Source: an uncultured Aquimarina sp.
Lineage (GTDB): Bacteria > Bacteroidota > Bacteroidia > Flavobacteriales > Flavobacteriaceae
Assembly (NCBI GenBank): GCA_947489685.1
Contig: CANLEM010000004.1
Coordinates: forward strand, 372,001-436,000
Direction: 5' to 3'
Length of the DNA stretch: 64,000 bases
Below, piece by piece: positions 8,667 to 16,948 of this stretch. The notes beneath the pieces are model-generated. The model was not told where the DNA came from, made no database searches, and saw nothing but the letters and a program-made list of their open reading frames with translations. Numbering within the stretch: the first letter of the stretch is position 1; each line of letters opens with the position of its first letter. Position numbers and translations under genes: made by a program.

Positions 8667-9988
8667 TCTAGCACTTCTCTCATTGCTTTTGCCTTCAGTA
8701 AGCATTCTTCATATTCTTTATCGGGGTCAGATTTGGCTGTGATAGCGCCTCCAACTGTGTATGAAATGTACTTTTCTAAGGCATTATATAGGATACTTCT
8801 AATTACTACATTAAAATCAAAATCACCGCTGGGAGAGAAATACCCCACCGCCCCGCTATATAATCCTCGTTTTGAAGCTTCTAGATCTTCTATAATTTGC
8901 ATAGCCGAAATCTTTGGTGCTCCTGTCATACTCCCCATCGGAAAAGTACTACGTATAACATCAACAGGCGAAACAGTATCTTCGACCTGCGAGACTACCG
9001 TAGATATCATTTGATGCACTTGTTTAAAGCTATACACTTTACATAATTCTTCTACATTAACCGAACCTTTAATTGCAGTTTTTGACAAATCATTTCTAAC
9101 CAAATCAACAATCATGATATTTTCAGATCTTTCTTTCGGGTCATTGGCCAAAACTTTGGCAAGCTCAGCATCTAGATTATCATCTATTGATCTTTTCGCG
9201 GTACCTTTGATGGGTTGAGAAACTATTTTATTCCCTTCTTTTTTTATATAACGTTCTGGTGACGCCGATAATAAATATAAATTGTCAAATCGCAAGAAAG
9301 CAGCAAAAGGTGGTTTAGAAATAGTATTAAGATGATGATAGGTTTGTAAAGGATCAATACAACTGTCTTTAGCAAAAAATTCTTGACAAAAATTAGCCTC
9401 ATAAATATCACCTCGGTGAATATGAGCCAACATTTGATTGATCTTTTCTTTATACACATCTTTGGTCATCCTAAGACTTATCTTAATCTTACCACAAGGA
9501 GAATCCTCTTTTGTCTCTTCTAAATGCGCCGAAAATGTCTGAATCAAGTCAAAATCTTCATCTATTTCATCATCTACCATTCTTAAATAATGCATTTCTA
9601 GTACATTATCTTTAACAAAAAATAATTTTTTGGGTTGAAAAAAATACAAATCCGGAAAATGTAACCTATCGTAATTTTTGGATAATAAATCTTCGGTATC
9701 GTTTTTTAAATCATAAGAAAGATACCCAAAAATCCAATCGGCGGTTTGCTCTTGATATTCCTTTAATTTATCAAAACCATTATCATAATCGGTCTTAATA
9801 GAGGTAAAAGCTTCTACTCCAAGAACAACATCATAACTCGAGTACAGCTGATTATATTGATTAGAATCTAACCAAATGATATCCTCAAATTGTTGCCCCC
9901 ATTGCAACAATTTAAATTTAAAATCTTGAGGGTTTTCTAAAGTATATTTTCGAATAATTCGCACAGACTCATTTAATTTGCTGTGCAA
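8657..9988 (-). CDS. pabB: Aminodeoxychorismate synthase component I (chorismate-binding)
   Basis: This 443-residue protein converts chorismate, with ammonia from a glutaminase partner, to 4-amino-4-deoxychorismate for folate synthesis. The chorismate-binding domain fills the C-terminal two thirds, with GDIYEANFCQEF, SPERYIK, VQPIKGT-type PIKGTAKR, VDLVRNDL, GSMTGAPK and GGAITAKSDP. The lysine in PIKGT is typical of PabB, where anthranilate synthases have alanine, so I favour PabB over TrpE. The start overlaps the end of the upstream FMN reductase gene by 20 bases, indicating one operon. No glutaminase subunit is encoded in this window. Confidence 0.9.
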   Translation of the reverse strand: MHSKLNESVRIIRKYTLENPQDFKFKLLQWGQQFEDIIWLDSNQYNQLYSSYDVVLGVEAFTSIKTDYDNGFDKLKEYQEQTADWIFGYLSYDLKNDTEDLLSKNYDRLHFPDLYFFQPKKLFFVKDNVLEMHYLRMVDDEIDEDFDLIQTFSAHLEETKEDSPCGKIKISLRMTKDVYKEKINQMLAHIHRGDIYEANFCQEFFAKDSCIDPLQTYHHLNTISKPPFAAFLRFDNLYLLSASPERYIKKEGNKIVSQPIKGTAKRSIDDNLDAELAKVLANDPKERSENIMIVDLVRNDLSKTAIKGSVNVEELCKVYSFKQVHQMISTVVSQVEDTVSPVDVIRSTFPMGSMTGAPKISAMQIIEDLEASKRGLYSGAVGYFSPSGDFDFNVVIRSILYNALEKYISYTVGGAITAKSDPDKEYEECLLKAKAMREVLEGV

Positions 9989-10508
9989 AAGTACTTAGAA
10001 CTTCGTTTAATCCCAATAAAATAGTTTCATCGGTTACTGTATTTGATTCAGCAGAAAAATTATCATAAAATGAAGGAAAACTAAAACTTTCGATAATCTC
10101 CGCTCCAAACCTTGGTAACAGATTTTTCGCATAATCCAATGAACCGACTCCTCCTCTTTTTCCTGGAGATGTGCTCATTAATAAAATTTTCTTTCCTTCT
10201 AGAAAATTTCTATCCAAACGAGATAGCCAATCCATAATATTCTTGAAAAAAGCACTCCAACTTCCGTTATGTTCACTTACCGAAATGATTAAAGCATCCG
10301 CTTCAGAAATTTCTTTTTTTAGACCCATTGCCATTCCCGGAAAACCTTTATCCTTCTCTACATCTTCACTATACATAACCATATCATAATTGATTAGATC
10401 AATAACTTTAACATGGTGTTCTTTTATTTCGGAAGCTACAAATTCTACCAATTTACGATTAATCGAAGTACTGCTATTAGAACCTGCAAAGGCTAGAATT
10501 TTTTTCAT
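9969..10508 (-). CDS. NADPH-dependent FMN reductase family protein
   Basis: The start is placed at ATG 10508, since the frame upstream of it lacks homologous sequence. The N-terminus MKKILAFAGSNSSTSINRKL is the flavodoxin-like FMN phosphate-binding loop of the NADPH-dependent FMN reductase family. ISVSEHNGSWSAFFKNIMDW is the conserved segment that contacts FMN. The product is 179 residues, normal for the family. It probably reduces FMN or quinones in the cytosol; the exact substrate is not predictable. It is transcribed with pabB from a promoter with both boxes visible at 10527-10556. Confidence 0.88.
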   Translation of the reverse strand: MKKILAFAGSNSSTSINRKLVEFVASEIKEHHVKVIDLINYDMVMYSEDVEKDKGFPGMAMGLKKEISEADALIISVSEHNGSWSAFFKNIMDWLSRLDRNFLEGKKILLMSTSPGKRGGVGSLDYAKNLLPRFGAEIIESFSFPSFYDNFSAESNTVTDETILLGLNEVLSTFAQQIK

Positions 10509-10526
10509 TTTTTTATAATTACAAAT

Positions 10527-10556
10527 CAAAAATAACCAAAAAGTAAACAGTCGCAA
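10527..10556 (-). promoter_or_regulatory. Bacteroidota-type promoter for FMN reductase-pabB
   Basis: On the minus strand there is TTG (10556-10554), a 19-base spacer and TATTTTTG (10534-10527). Both elements and the spacing match the -33/-7 consensus, 18 bases before the ATG. Confidence 0.65.
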
Positions 10557-10563
10557 AATAAGG

Positions 10564-10571
10564 CTACCTTT
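10564..10571 (+). promoter_or_regulatory. Putative -7 promoter box for the DEAD-box helicase
   Basis: TACCTTTG matches TAnnTTTG. It lies 24 bases before the TTG start of the helicase and back to back with the divergent FMN reductase promoter. No TTG is found at the -33 distance. Confidence 0.55.
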
Positions 10572-10595
10572 GTATCATCAAAAAAATGAATCAAT

Positions 10596-11954
10596 TTGAG
10601 ATTTCAAGATTTAAATTTAAGTACCCCCCTTCTTAATGCACTTGATGATTTGGGGTTTATTACTCCTACTCCAATCCAGGAAAAATCATTCTCGGTAGTT
10701 ATGTCTGGTAAAGATGTCGTGGGTATTGCGCAAACCGGTACGGGTAAAACGTACGCCTATATGCTCCCAATATTAAGAATGCTAAAATACTCTGTGCAAC
10801 AAAATCCACGAGTTTTAGTTTTAGTACCTACACGAGAATTGGTTGTACAGGTAGTTGACGAAATAGAAAAACTATCCACATATGTCAATATACGCATTAC
10901 CGGAGTATATGGTGGAACCAATATCAATACTCAAAAGCAAGCCGTATCTCAAGGGCTCGATGTTATTGTTGCCACTCCAGGTAGATTGTATGATTTGGCA
11001 GTAAGTAGAGTACTTCAACTCAAATCTATTCAGAAATTAGTCATTGATGAAGTTGATGTGATGCTGGATCTCGGGTTTAGGCACCAACTAATGAATATTT
11101 TTGATATCCTTCCTCGACAGAGGCAAAATATTATGTTTTCTGCGACAATGACAGAAGAAGTAGATCAGATGATCTCAGAAACATTTGTGAAACCTCAAAA
11201 AATATCAGTTGCAAAAAGCGGAACACCATTGGATAATATAAAACAGTATGGATATAAAGTTCCTAATTTTTATACCAAAGTTAATCTATTAGAACACTTA
11301 CTTACTGACAAAGAGACCTTTCATAAAACATTAATATTTGTTGGATTTAAGAAGATTGCTGATCGGTTATTTGAACAGTTAGAAGGAAAATATGCTGATG
11401 AGATTTGTATCATACACTCTAACAAAACTCAGAACTATAGGTTACGAAGTATAGAGCAATTTAGAAAAGGTGAAAACCGAATACTGATCGCTACTGATGT
11501 CATGGCCAGAGGACTGGATATAGAAAATGTAAGTCAGGTTATCAATTTGGATACACCAGAATACCCTGAGAACTATATGCACAGGATTGGTAGAACTGGT
11601 CGCGCAGAAAAAGAGGGTGTTTCGTTTGTACTTACAACCGAAAAAGAACAGGAATATCTGGAAGGTATAGAAAATTTAATGGAGATGACTATTGAACAGC
11701 TACCGCTACCTGCCGAAGTTGAAATATCTAAACAACTTACTCCAGAAGAACAGCCTAAGATTAAAGAAATCAACAATCCCCATAAACGCCCTAATGATGA
11801 AGAGGTTGGTGCTGCTTTTCATGAAAAGAAGGAGAAAAACAAAAAGGTAAACCTAGGAGGGTCATATCAAAGAGAAATAAAAAAGAAATACAAAAAACCT
11901 AAGACCAAAGGAGATAAAACCTATAATTTAAAGAATAAAAGGAAGAAGCGATAA
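10596..11954 (+). CDS. DEAD-box ATP-dependent RNA helicase
   Basis: The helicase motifs appear in order: Q motif (FITPTPIQEKSF), Walker A (AQTGTGKTYAY), PTRELV, GG, TPGR, the DEAD variant DEVD (VIDEVDVMLD), SAT, and in the second domain ARGLD and HRIGRTGRA. The C-terminal tail is lysine-rich (KKYKKPKTKGDK) and probably binds RNA. The product is 452 residues. The start must be TTG 10596, because an in-frame stop lies just upstream and the residues after it (RFQDLNLSTPLL) are conserved. An ATG at 10586 is in another frame and encodes only 16 residues. The protein probably acts in ribosome assembly or mRNA remodelling. Confidence 0.93.
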   Translation: MRFQDLNLSTPLLNALDDLGFITPTPIQEKSFSVVMSGKDVVGIAQTGTGKTYAYMLPILRMLKYSVQQNPRVLVLVPTRELVVQVVDEIEKLSTYVNIRITGVYGGTNINTQKQAVSQGLDVIVATPGRLYDLAVSRVLQLKSIQKLVIDEVDVMLDLGFRHQLMNIFDILPRQRQNIMFSATMTEEVDQMISETFVKPQKISVAKSGTPLDNIKQYGYKVPNFYTKVNLLEHLLTDKETFHKTLIFVGFKKIADRLFEQLEGKYADEICIIHSNKTQNYRLRSIEQFRKGENRILIATDVMARGLDIENVSQVINLDTPEYPENYMHRIGRTGRAEKEGVSFVLTTEKEQEYLEGIENLMEMTIEQLPLPAEVEISKQLTPEEQPKIKEINNPHKRPNDEEVGAAFHEKKEKNKKVNLGGSYQREIKKKYKKPKTKGDKTYNLKNKRKKR

Positions 11955-12013
11955 ATCCTGAAAAGTTTAAAGAAAATTACATATGGATACTTATAGCAAA
12001 AGAAAATAATTTT

Positions 12014-12769
12014 ATGGATTTAAACCTTGCAGTACTCATCGACGGTGATAACATACCTTCTAGCTATATTAAAGAAATGATGGAAGAAATTGCCAAATAC
12101 GGTAACCCTACTATCAAAAGAATATATGGAGACTGGACCAAACCAGATCTTTCTAAATGGAAGAAAATTCTTCTAGAAAATGCTATAACACCTATACAAC
12201 AATATGGGTACACCAGAGGGAAAAATGCTACGGATTCTGCTATGATTATTGATGCCATGGATATTTTATATTCGGGAAAAGTTAATGGATTTTGTTTGGT
12301 ATCCAGTGATAGTGATTTTACTCGTTTGGCGACCAGACTTCGCGAAGCGGGTATGAAAGTTTTTGGTATTGGAGAAAAGAAAACACCTAATCCTTTTATC
12401 GTAGCTTGTGACAAATTTATATATCTCGAAATACTGAAATACAAAACTGATGATGACGAGGATGAGTCAACATCTACTGATAAAAAGCCTGAGGCAAAAA
12501 ATACTATTGATAAAATAACCCAAAAAGAGATAAAATTAATTTCTACTACAATTTCGGATATAACCGATGAAGATGGATGGGCTTTTTTGGGAGATGTAGG
12601 TAGTCTGCTTCAAAAAAAACAACCCAATTTTGACTCTAGAAACTATGGATTTCAAAAGTTAACACCATTGATTAAATCGATCAAAAACTTTGAAATAGAA
12701 CAAAGAGAAGCGGCAAAAGGAAAATCTAAGTTAATTTATGTTAGAAATAAAAAACAAAGAAAAAAATAA
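12014..12769 (+). CDS. NYN-domain protein with C-terminal OST-HTH (LOTUS) domain
   Basis: Residues 1-150 form a NYN (PIN-like nuclease) domain: AVLIDGDNIP and KNATDSAMIIDAMD provide acidic residues, and LVSSDSDFTRLATRLREAG is the second acidic motif. Residues 175-245 (KLISTTISDITDEDGWAFLG, then KLTPLIKSIKNFEIE) match an OST-HTH/LOTUS winged helix, which in other proteins binds RNA. The combination (limkain-b1 or YaeI-like NYN group) suggests an RNA nuclease or RNA-binding protein in the cytosol. It follows the RNA helicase in the same direction by about 60 bases. Substrate unknown. Confidence 0.82.
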   Translation: MDLNLAVLIDGDNIPSSYIKEMMEEIAKYGNPTIKRIYGDWTKPDLSKWKKILLENAITPIQQYGYTRGKNATDSAMIIDAMDILYSGKVNGFCLVSSDSDFTRLATRLREAGMKVFGIGEKKTPNPFIVACDKFIYLEILKYKTDDDEDESTSTDKKPEAKNTIDKITQKEIKLISTTISDITDEDGWAFLGDVGSLLQKKQPNFDSRNYGFQKLTPLIKSIKNFEIEQREAAKGKSKLIYVRNKKQRKK

Positions 12770-12792
12770 CGGTACAGTAATACTATAGAACG

Positions 12793-13785
12793 ATGAAATC
12801 ACAAATCATAAATTTTTTATTTCTCCTTACTTTTCTCATATCGCATCAGATAGAAGCTCAACAAGTTTATAAAGAAAAATTTGCCCACACATTTTCTATA
12901 GTGGCAAGAGACGCCGTTACTGGAGAGATGGCAGTTGGAGTTCAAAGCCATTGGTTTTCTGTTGGATCTATCGTTTCCTGGGGGCAATCCGGCGTAGGTG
13001 TTGTTGCCACACAATCCTTTGTTAACCCAGCTTATGGACCCGATGGTCTAAAGCTGATGGCTGATGGCAAAACAGCAAAAGAGGCTCTTGATATATTAGT
13101 TTCAAAAGATGAAGGGAAAGATTTTAGACAGGTTGCATTTTTGGATCTTAATGGTAACGTTTCGGCCTTTACAGGTAAAAAATGTATCGTATCTGCTCAT
13201 CATATTACAGGAGATAACTTTTCTGTACAAGCTAATATGATGCTTAATGACCAAGTAGTACCCGCAATGGCAAAAGCTTTTGAAGAATATAAAAACTTAC
13301 CTCTGGCTGATCGAGTGGTTAAAGTACTTCTAGCCGCCCAAAAAGCTGGAGGCGATATAAGAGGTAAACAATCGGCAGCCTTGCTCGTTGTAAATGCCAA
13401 GCCAGCCAAAAATTCTTGGGAGGATAAGAAAGTAAATCTAAGAGTAGATGATCACAAAGAGCCGTTGCAAGAGTTACAGCGGTTACTGCAGGTCCATAAG
13501 GCATATGAGCATATGAATAAAGGTGACTTGGCCGTAGAGGTTGGAGATATGGTCAGTGCTTTAAAAGAATATGGCGCGGCCGAAAAACTATTTCCAGAAA
13601 ATTTAGAAATGAAGTATTGGAAAGCTGTAGCACTGGCAAATAATAAAAAACTCGAAGAAGCCTTACCTATATTTAAATACATTTTTGATAAAGATAATAA
13701 TTGGAGAGAGCTCACAAAAAGATTACCAAAATCAGGATTACTTACTATAACAAATAAACAGTTAGAACAAGTAATCAAGTTATAA
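12793..13785 (+). CDS. Secreted DUF1028 protein with C-terminal TPR-like region
   Basis: A signal peptide ends near SHQIEAQ. DUF1028 then spans about residues 30-235, with the family pattern TFSIVARDAVTGEMAVGVQS, GVGVVATQSFVNPAYGPDGL and ADGKTAKEALDIL. DUF1028 has the Ntn-hydrolase fold, and a putative peptidase or amidase activity has been proposed for it. The last 95 residues (YEHMNKGDLAVEVGDMVSAL, then LFPENLEMKYWKAVALANNK) are TPR-like repeats. The protein is 330 residues and likely periplasmic. It starts 23 bases after the NYN gene ends. Function unproven. Confidence 0.82.
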   Translation: MKSQIINFLFLLTFLISHQIEAQQVYKEKFAHTFSIVARDAVTGEMAVGVQSHWFSVGSIVSWGQSGVGVVATQSFVNPAYGPDGLKLMADGKTAKEALDILVSKDEGKDFRQVAFLDLNGNVSAFTGKKCIVSAHHITGDNFSVQANMMLNDQVVPAMAKAFEEYKNLPLADRVVKVLLAAQKAGGDIRGKQSAALLVVNAKPAKNSWEDKKVNLRVDDHKEPLQELQRLLQVHKAYEHMNKGDLAVEVGDMVSALKEYGAAEKLFPENLEMKYWKAVALANNKKLEEALPIFKYIFDKDNNWRELTKRLPKSGLLTITNKQLEQVIKL

Positions 13786-13809
13786 CCCACCAAAAATCAC
13801 ATCTTTTAA

Positions 13810-14376
13810 TTGGCTTCTATCTTCGCACATGCATTTACTGCCTACGCTTTGAGTAAAGGTTTCTCTAAGGAGATTAAAACTCGTAAATTATGGCTCTTAG
13901 GAATTCTTTGTGCAATCCTACCTGACGCAGACGTAATAGGGTTTAAATTTGGTATCGCATACGAAGATTTTTGGGGACACAGAGGGTTCTCTCACTCTTT
14001 AGTTTTTGCAATCATACTCGGAATAGTAGTTACCTCTATATTTTATTCTAAAAAAATAGCTAGCAAAACAGGTGTACTCTTAATTCTTTATTTTTCATTA
14101 TGCACAGCGTCACATGGCATTTTAGATGCCATGACCACAGGTGGGTTAGGAATTGCATTTTTCTCCCCTTTTGATGATACAAGATATTTCTTTCCTTGGC
14201 GTCCAATCCAGGTTTCTCCTATTGGAGCGAGTAAGTTTTTTAGTGTTTGGGGAATTAAAGTATTGTTAAGTGAACTGATCTGGATAGCAATTCCAGCAGG
14301 TATTTATATCTTAGTGATGCGTTACCGCAACCGTAAAACAACTTTTACCCAACCAAATGACCAAAACACTAAGTAA
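13810..14376 (+). CDS. Membrane-bound metal-dependent hydrolase (YdjM family)
   Basis: The protein has 188 residues, with the family signature near the N-terminus (FAHAFTAYALSKGF), then LCAILPDADVIGF, then GHRGFSHSLVFAIILG, giving the His/Asp pattern expected for metal binding, and several membrane segments. It belongs to the YdjM/LexA-binding inner-membrane hydrolase family, whose substrate is not settled. The start is a TTG at 13810 directly after an in-frame stop; no ATG is available before the conserved part. Its 3' end overlaps the metallo-beta-lactamase gene by 20 bases. Confidence 0.85.
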   Translation: MASIFAHAFTAYALSKGFSKEIKTRKLWLLGILCAILPDADVIGFKFGIAYEDFWGHRGFSHSLVFAIILGIVVTSIFYSKKIASKTGVLLILYFSLCTASHGILDAMTTGGLGIAFFSPFDDTRYFFPWRPIQVSPIGASKFFSVWGIKVLLSELIWIAIPAGIYILVMRYRNRKTTFTQPNDQNTK

Positions 14377-15115
14377 ATTTTTAATACTGCTGTTTGTTTC
14401 TTCTGTTTTTGTTTCTTGTAAAATTAATAACGAACCAGAAGTGATCAAGGTCTCTGAAGATCTACAACTCATCAAAATTAATGAGCATAGTTATATTCAT
14501 GTTTCTGAAATATATTTAGAAAACGGAAAGAAGTTTCTTAGCAATGGTTTTGTATACATTAACGACACTGAAGCTTATGTTTTTGATACTCCAGCGAACG
14601 ACAAAGCTACAATCGCCTTGATAGACTGGCTTCAAAACAATCAAAAAGTTACTATAAAAGGGGTAATATTTAATCACTTTCATCGAGATTGTATAGAAGG
14701 GATGGACATTTTTAAAAGTCATGACATCCCTTGTATTGCTTCTACAAAAACAGCTTCTTTTATGGAAATGGATAAATCAGATGCTCCGGATCGCACATTT
14801 GAAAATAATTTAGAATTAAAATTAGGAAATAAAACCATCATAAATACTTTCTTTGGCGAAGCCCATACTCGTGATAATATCATATCTTATTTCCCAGAAG
14901 AACAACTTATTTTTGGAGGATGTATGATCAAAAGCCTTAATGCGCGAAAAGGAAATCTTGCAGATGCCAATGTATTGGTATGGTCTAAGACAGTTTCTAA
15001 AATCAAAGAAAAATATCCTAATGTGCAAGTTGTAATACCAGGGCACGGAAAGCATGGAGACCAAAGCCTTTTGGAGTATACAATTGCTCTTTTTAATCCT
15101 GAATCTAGTAAATGA
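14357..15115 (+). CDS. Subclass B1 metallo-beta-lactamase, lipoprotein
   Basis: This 252-residue protein has a lipobox (SVFVSC, Cys21) and the complete B1 zinc site: HFHRD (His107, His109, Asp111), GEAH (His170), GGC (Cys189) and PGH (His230). Cys189 replaces the histidine of subclass B3, and the first histidine is intact, unlike B2. Asp111-Cys112 matches the DC pair of the Bacteroides CcrA enzyme. The B1 segment FGGCMIKSLNARKGNLADAN is also typical. It should hydrolyse beta-lactams, including carbapenems, in the periplasm, likely anchored to a membrane. It overlaps both neighbours, so it is part of one operon. Confidence 0.88.
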   Translation: MTKTLSKFLILLFVSSVFVSCKINNEPEVIKVSEDLQLIKINEHSYIHVSEIYLENGKKFLSNGFVYINDTEAYVFDTPANDKATIALIDWLQNNQKVTIKGVIFNHFHRDCIEGMDIFKSHDIPCIASTKTASFMEMDKSDAPDRTFENNLELKLGNKTIINTFFGEAHTRDNIISYFPEEQLIFGGCMIKSLNARKGNLADANVLVWSKTVSKIKEKYPNVQVVIPGHGKHGDQSLLEYTIALFNPESSK

Positions 15116-16878
15116 AAAAAATAGAAGAAAAAAATTCATCAAAGAAACCCAAAGTAAGTATCGTTAAAGCTTTTAAAACAATTATTTGGCCTAAACGAAA
15201 TCTTGTTTTTATTGGTTTAATACTTATTATTTTTAATCGAGTCGCAGGGCTTATACTACCTTGGAAAAGCAAAACACTTCTAGATGATGTCGTGCCAAGT
15301 AAAGATATGGGGCAACTATACGAGCTATTGATTATTGTAGGAACTGCAATTCTTGTGCAGGCAACAAGTTCTTTTTTATTGACCCGAATTTTAAGTGTGC
15401 AGGCGCAATTTCTTATTTCTGAACTGAGAGCCAAAGTGCAGAAAAAAGTATTATCACTTCCCATTAGTTTTTTTGACAATACCAAATCAGGCTCTCTAGT
15501 TTCTAGAATCATGAGTGATGTAGAAGGAGTACGAAATCTAATAGGAACCGGATTGGTACAATTGGTGGGTGGTATTTTTACTGCTATTGTATCGGTAGGC
15601 CTTCTTATTGACATTAATCCTTGGATGACATTATTCGTATTGGTTCCTGTATCCCTATTTGGAATTGTTGCCTTAAAAGCTTTTAAATATATTCGACCGA
15701 TTTTTAGGATTCGAGGAGAAATTAATGCCGAAGTAAAAGGTAGATTAACCGAAACTTTAGCCGGAGTAAGAGTAATCAAAGGTTTTAATGCCGAAGAACA
15801 AGAAAATAAGATATTCGAAAAAGGAGTAGATCGATTATTTCAAAACGTAAAAAAGAGTTTAACTGCTACAGCTTTAATGACCAGTTCTTCTACTTTTTTA
15901 TTGGCCGGAATGGCCTCAACAGGAATTATGGGTATAGGAGGATATTATATGATGGAAGGAAGTATGACTCCGGGAGAATTTTTATCCTTTACGATGTACC
16001 TTGCATTTATGATTGCTCCTATTGTACAGATGAGTAATATTGGTAGTCAATTAACCGAAGCATTAGCGGGACTTGATAGAACAGAAGAATTAATGAATAT
16101 GACTCCCGAGGAAGAGATCGAAAATCGAACGGTTGAATTGGGTGATATTAAGGGAGATATTATTTTTGATAATGTTTCCTTTGCTTATGAAGAAGATAAA
16201 GAAGTACTACATGACATTAGTTTTAGAGCTTCTTCGGGATCGGTTACTGCCTTAGTAGGTAGTTCGGGTTCTGGTAAATCCACAATTGCAGGATTAGCAG
16301 CAACTTTTCTTAATCCAAAATCAGGTTTAATTACTATTGATAGTCATGATATTTCTAAGGTAAAACTAAAAAGTTATCGTAAAAACCTTGGAGTAGTTTT
16401 ACAAGATGAATTTTTGTTTGAAGGAACCATAAGAGAAAATATTCTTTTCCCAAGACCCAACGCCACAGAAGAGCATTTACTACAAGCAGTAAAAGCTGCC
16501 TATGTTAATGAATTTACAGATAGGTTTGACGAAGGATTAGATACTCTAATTGGTGAACGTGGAGTAAAACTATCCGGAGGACAACGACAACGTATTGCAA
16601 TCGCAAGAGCTATACTAGCCGATCCCAAAATAATTATTCTAGACGAGGCTACATCTAATCTAGATACTGAAAGCGAAGCTTTGATACAAAAAAGCTTGGC
16701 CGAATTGATGAAAGGTAGAACTACTTTTGTTATTGCACATAGATTAAGTACTATAAAAAAGGCCAATCAAATTTTGGTTATCGAAGCTGGCAATATTGCA
16801 GAGCGAGGTACGCACGACGAGTTAATAGCTTCAAAAGGAAGGTATTTTGACTTGTACACCTATCAAGCGAGAATATAA
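15112..16878 (+). CDS. MsbA-like ABC exporter (membrane plus ATPase half-transporter)
   Basis: This 588-residue half-transporter has a six-segment transmembrane domain (about residues 25-310) and one ATPase domain. The latter has Walker A GSSGSGKST near residue 383, a Q-loop in VVLQDEF, the signature LSGGQRQRIAIARA near 487, Walker B IIILDEATSNLD, and the switch histidine in VIAHRLST. It would act as a homodimer. Lipid (MsbA-like) or multidrug export is likely, but the substrate cannot be read from sequence. The ATG overlaps the beta-lactamase stop by four bases (ATGA). Confidence 0.92.
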   Translation: MKKIEEKNSSKKPKVSIVKAFKTIIWPKRNLVFIGLILIIFNRVAGLILPWKSKTLLDDVVPSKDMGQLYELLIIVGTAILVQATSSFLLTRILSVQAQFLISELRAKVQKKVLSLPISFFDNTKSGSLVSRIMSDVEGVRNLIGTGLVQLVGGIFTAIVSVGLLIDINPWMTLFVLVPVSLFGIVALKAFKYIRPIFRIRGEINAEVKGRLTETLAGVRVIKGFNAEEQENKIFEKGVDRLFQNVKKSLTATALMTSSSTFLLAGMASTGIMGIGGYYMMEGSMTPGEFLSFTMYLAFMIAPIVQMSNIGSQLTEALAGLDRTEELMNMTPEEEIENRTVELGDIKGDIIFDNVSFAYEEDKEVLHDISFRASSGSVTALVGSSGSGKSTIAGLAATFLNPKSGLITIDSHDISKVKLKSYRKNLGVVLQDEFLFEGTIRENILFPRPNATEEHLLQAVKAAYVNEFTDRFDEGLDTLIGERGVKLSGGQRQRIAIARAILADPKIIILDEATSNLDTESEALIQKSLAELMKGRTTFVIAHRLSTIKKANQILVIEAGNIAERGTHDELIASKGRYFDLYTYQARI

Positions 16879-16948
16879 TTAGCCAAAATTTCCTTAAAAC
16901 CTGTTGAAATTCAATATCTAAAACGACTTACTTATTAAAGTAAGAGAG

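Noticed and set aside
5144..9988. Insertion of LytS/LytTR pair 1 between tilS and pabB as a mobile island
   Set aside because: No flanking repeats, integrase or composition break is visible; the spacing between these genes may simply vary by lineage.
10586..10636. A programmed +1 frameshift at the C6 run to join ATG 10586 with the helicase
   Set aside because: The conserved helicase residues (RFQDLNLSTPLL) are already present from TTG 10596, before the C-run, so no shift is needed.
12064..12444. A 126-codon open frame on the minus strand
   Set aside because: It lies fully inside the NYN-domain gene and has no recognisable family pattern.
15105..15779. A 224-codon open frame on the minus strand
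   Set aside because: It is inside the ABC exporter gene on the other strand and shows no family pattern or promoter.
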